DNA of 64,000 nt from an uncultured SAR86 cluster bacterium (GTDB lineage: Bacteria; Pseudomonadota; Gammaproteobacteria; Magnimaribacterales; D2472). Below the pieces are notes generated by a model. The model did not search any database. It had not been told where the DNA came from and saw only the letters and a list, made by a program, of their open reading frames with translations. Position 1 is the first letter of the stretch. The number at the start of each line of letters is the position of its first letter. The stretch lies in the NCBI GenBank assembly GCA_902541175.1, contig CACBPP010000001.1:62001-126000 (forward strand), read 5' to 3'. Below are positions 63,462-64,000 of the stretch, in pieces. A program made the translations under genes and the position numbers.

Positions 63462-64000
63462 ATGACTGATAATTCAAATTCAAAATTTCCATCCGAAGCT
63501 GAAGTCGTTATCGTAGGCGTGGGAGGCATAGTTGGGTCTATGTTGGCATATTGGCTTGCTGAGCTTGGACAAAAAAATATTGTTGGTTTAGAAAAATCAA
63601 CGATAATTCCATCTGATATTGCATCAACAGCACATGCATCCGACTTTGTTTATAACACAACTCACGATAAGTTAGGTTGTTGGACGACTGCATTTAGTAG
63701 AAAATTTTATGAAGATAATGGATTCTTTTTAAAAAAAGGCGGATTAGAAATTTGTCGTGTTGGTGATGATGAGCGCTGGGAAGAATTAAAAAGAAAAGTT
63801 GCATCAGGAAAGGCATTTGGTACAAATGTAAGCTTAATATCTGCAGCTGAAGCCGTTGAAAAATTCCCATTACTAGAGGAAGAGTCAATGATAGGTGCCA
63901 TGTGGGATCCAGATGCTGGATTGGTGGTTCCACGATCACAGGAAGTTGTTAACTTCGCAGTTGAAAGTGCTAAAGAAAAAGGGGCACTGAAAACCTTCAC
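63462..64000 (+). CDS. FAD-dependent oxidoreductase, DAO family (5' part, runs off window)
   Basis: Only the first 179 codons are in the window, and the frame is open to the edge. The start is ATG 63462, after a short polar lead (MTDNSNSKFP). The dinucleotide-binding fold is VVIVGVGGIVGSMLAYWLAE, then VGLEKS and STAHASDFVYN, as in sarcosine/dimethylglycine dehydrogenase-type DAO proteins. Such enzymes often carry a C-terminal GcvT domain, which would lie outside the window. A weak AT-rich inverted repeat lies between it and yggX. Confidence 0.85.
   Translation, partial: MTDNSNSKFPSEAEVVIVGVGGIVGSMLAYWLAELGQKNIVGLEKSTIIPSDIASTAHASDFVYNTTHDKLGCWTTAFSRKFYEDNGFFLKKGGLEICRVGDDERWEELKRKVASGKAFGTNVSLISAAEAVEKFPLLEEESMIGAMWDPDAGLVVPRSQEVVNFAVESAKEKGALKTF

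Noticed and set aside
1-64000. CRISPR array, insertion sequence, prophage or integron
   Set aside because: No regularly spaced direct repeats, transposase or integrase motifs, or phage structural genes were found; the gene order is core-like throughout.

Overview
The window is a 64 kb stretch of AT-rich chromosome (roughly one third G+C by eye) with very short intergenic gaps, many 1-11 bp gene overlaps and several TTG starts. Gene content (fis, yrbL-like, rsmE, ubiC, yqiA, yicC, apaH, surA/lptD, mutY-yggX, ntrBC, amgK-murU) points to a gammaproteobacterium. Low G+C, streamlining, a siderophore-type TonB receptor, a DmdA-like GcvT protein and a membrane pyrophosphatase suggest a marine, SAR86-like lineage. 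That placement is inference from content, not from a phylogenetic marker search. No IS element, prophage, CRISPR array, rRNA or integron was seen; almost everything is core metabolism.

Layout. 1-4.4 kb (minus): a TonB-dependent siderophore receptor running off the left edge, with a promoter overlapping a Fur box and a structured leader, then DoxX, HflX and an exported unknown. 4.5-7.3 kb: a DmdA-like GcvT protein, a possible tiny lipopeptide gene, a DUF411 protein, a CAU-anticodon tRNA and a YrbL-like protein. 7.3-13.6 kb (minus): rpoD, dnaG, ruvX (yqgF), tonB-like, gshB, rsmE. 13.6-19.8 kb (plus): a histidine phosphatase, fis-purH-purD, coq7, an exported small protein and an MHS-type MFS transporter. 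19.8-29.6 kb (minus): a redoxin, an SF2 helicase, trpC-trpD-trpG-trpE, DUF192, rpe, murU-amgK and two SDRs. 29.7-39.3 kb (plus): a DsbA-fold isomerase, lptD-surA-pdxA-ksgA-apaH-cca, folM-like and an APH-like kinase. 39.3-41.7 kb (minus): PepSY, folK, folB, tsaD. 41.7-44.3 kb (plus): rpsU-yqeY-rph-pyrE-ribE. 44.3-53.9 kb (minus): pyrB, ridA, spoT, rpoZ, gmk, yicC, a frameshifted epimerase, hppA, a dicarboxylate symporter and a rubredoxin absent from the ORF track. 53.9-64 kb (plus): ubiC-ubiA, a FemAB/DUF482-like protein, DUF1249, yqiA, glnII-ntrB-ntrC, a rhodanese (minus), gpmA, mutY, yggX and the start of a FAD oxidoreductase.

Functional groupings: tryptophan synthesis to indole-glycerol phosphate; peptidoglycan sugar recycling (AmgK/MurU); outer-membrane biogenesis (LptD/SurA); ubiquinone synthesis (UbiC, UbiA, Coq7); folate (FolB, FolK, FolM-like); purine and pyrimidine synthesis; iron uptake (receptor, TonB-like protein, Fur site); and nitrogen control (type II glutamine synthetase next to NtrB/NtrC).

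Most of the window is ordinary. The points most worth a second look are a methionine-rich 9-residue tandem repeat inside LptD, the Fur-controlled leader with an 11-bp closing stem at the predicted 5' end of the receptor mRNA, the glnII-hairpin-ntrBC arrangement, and an A7 frameshift in the epimerase gene. I saw no convincing wholly new multi-gene system.
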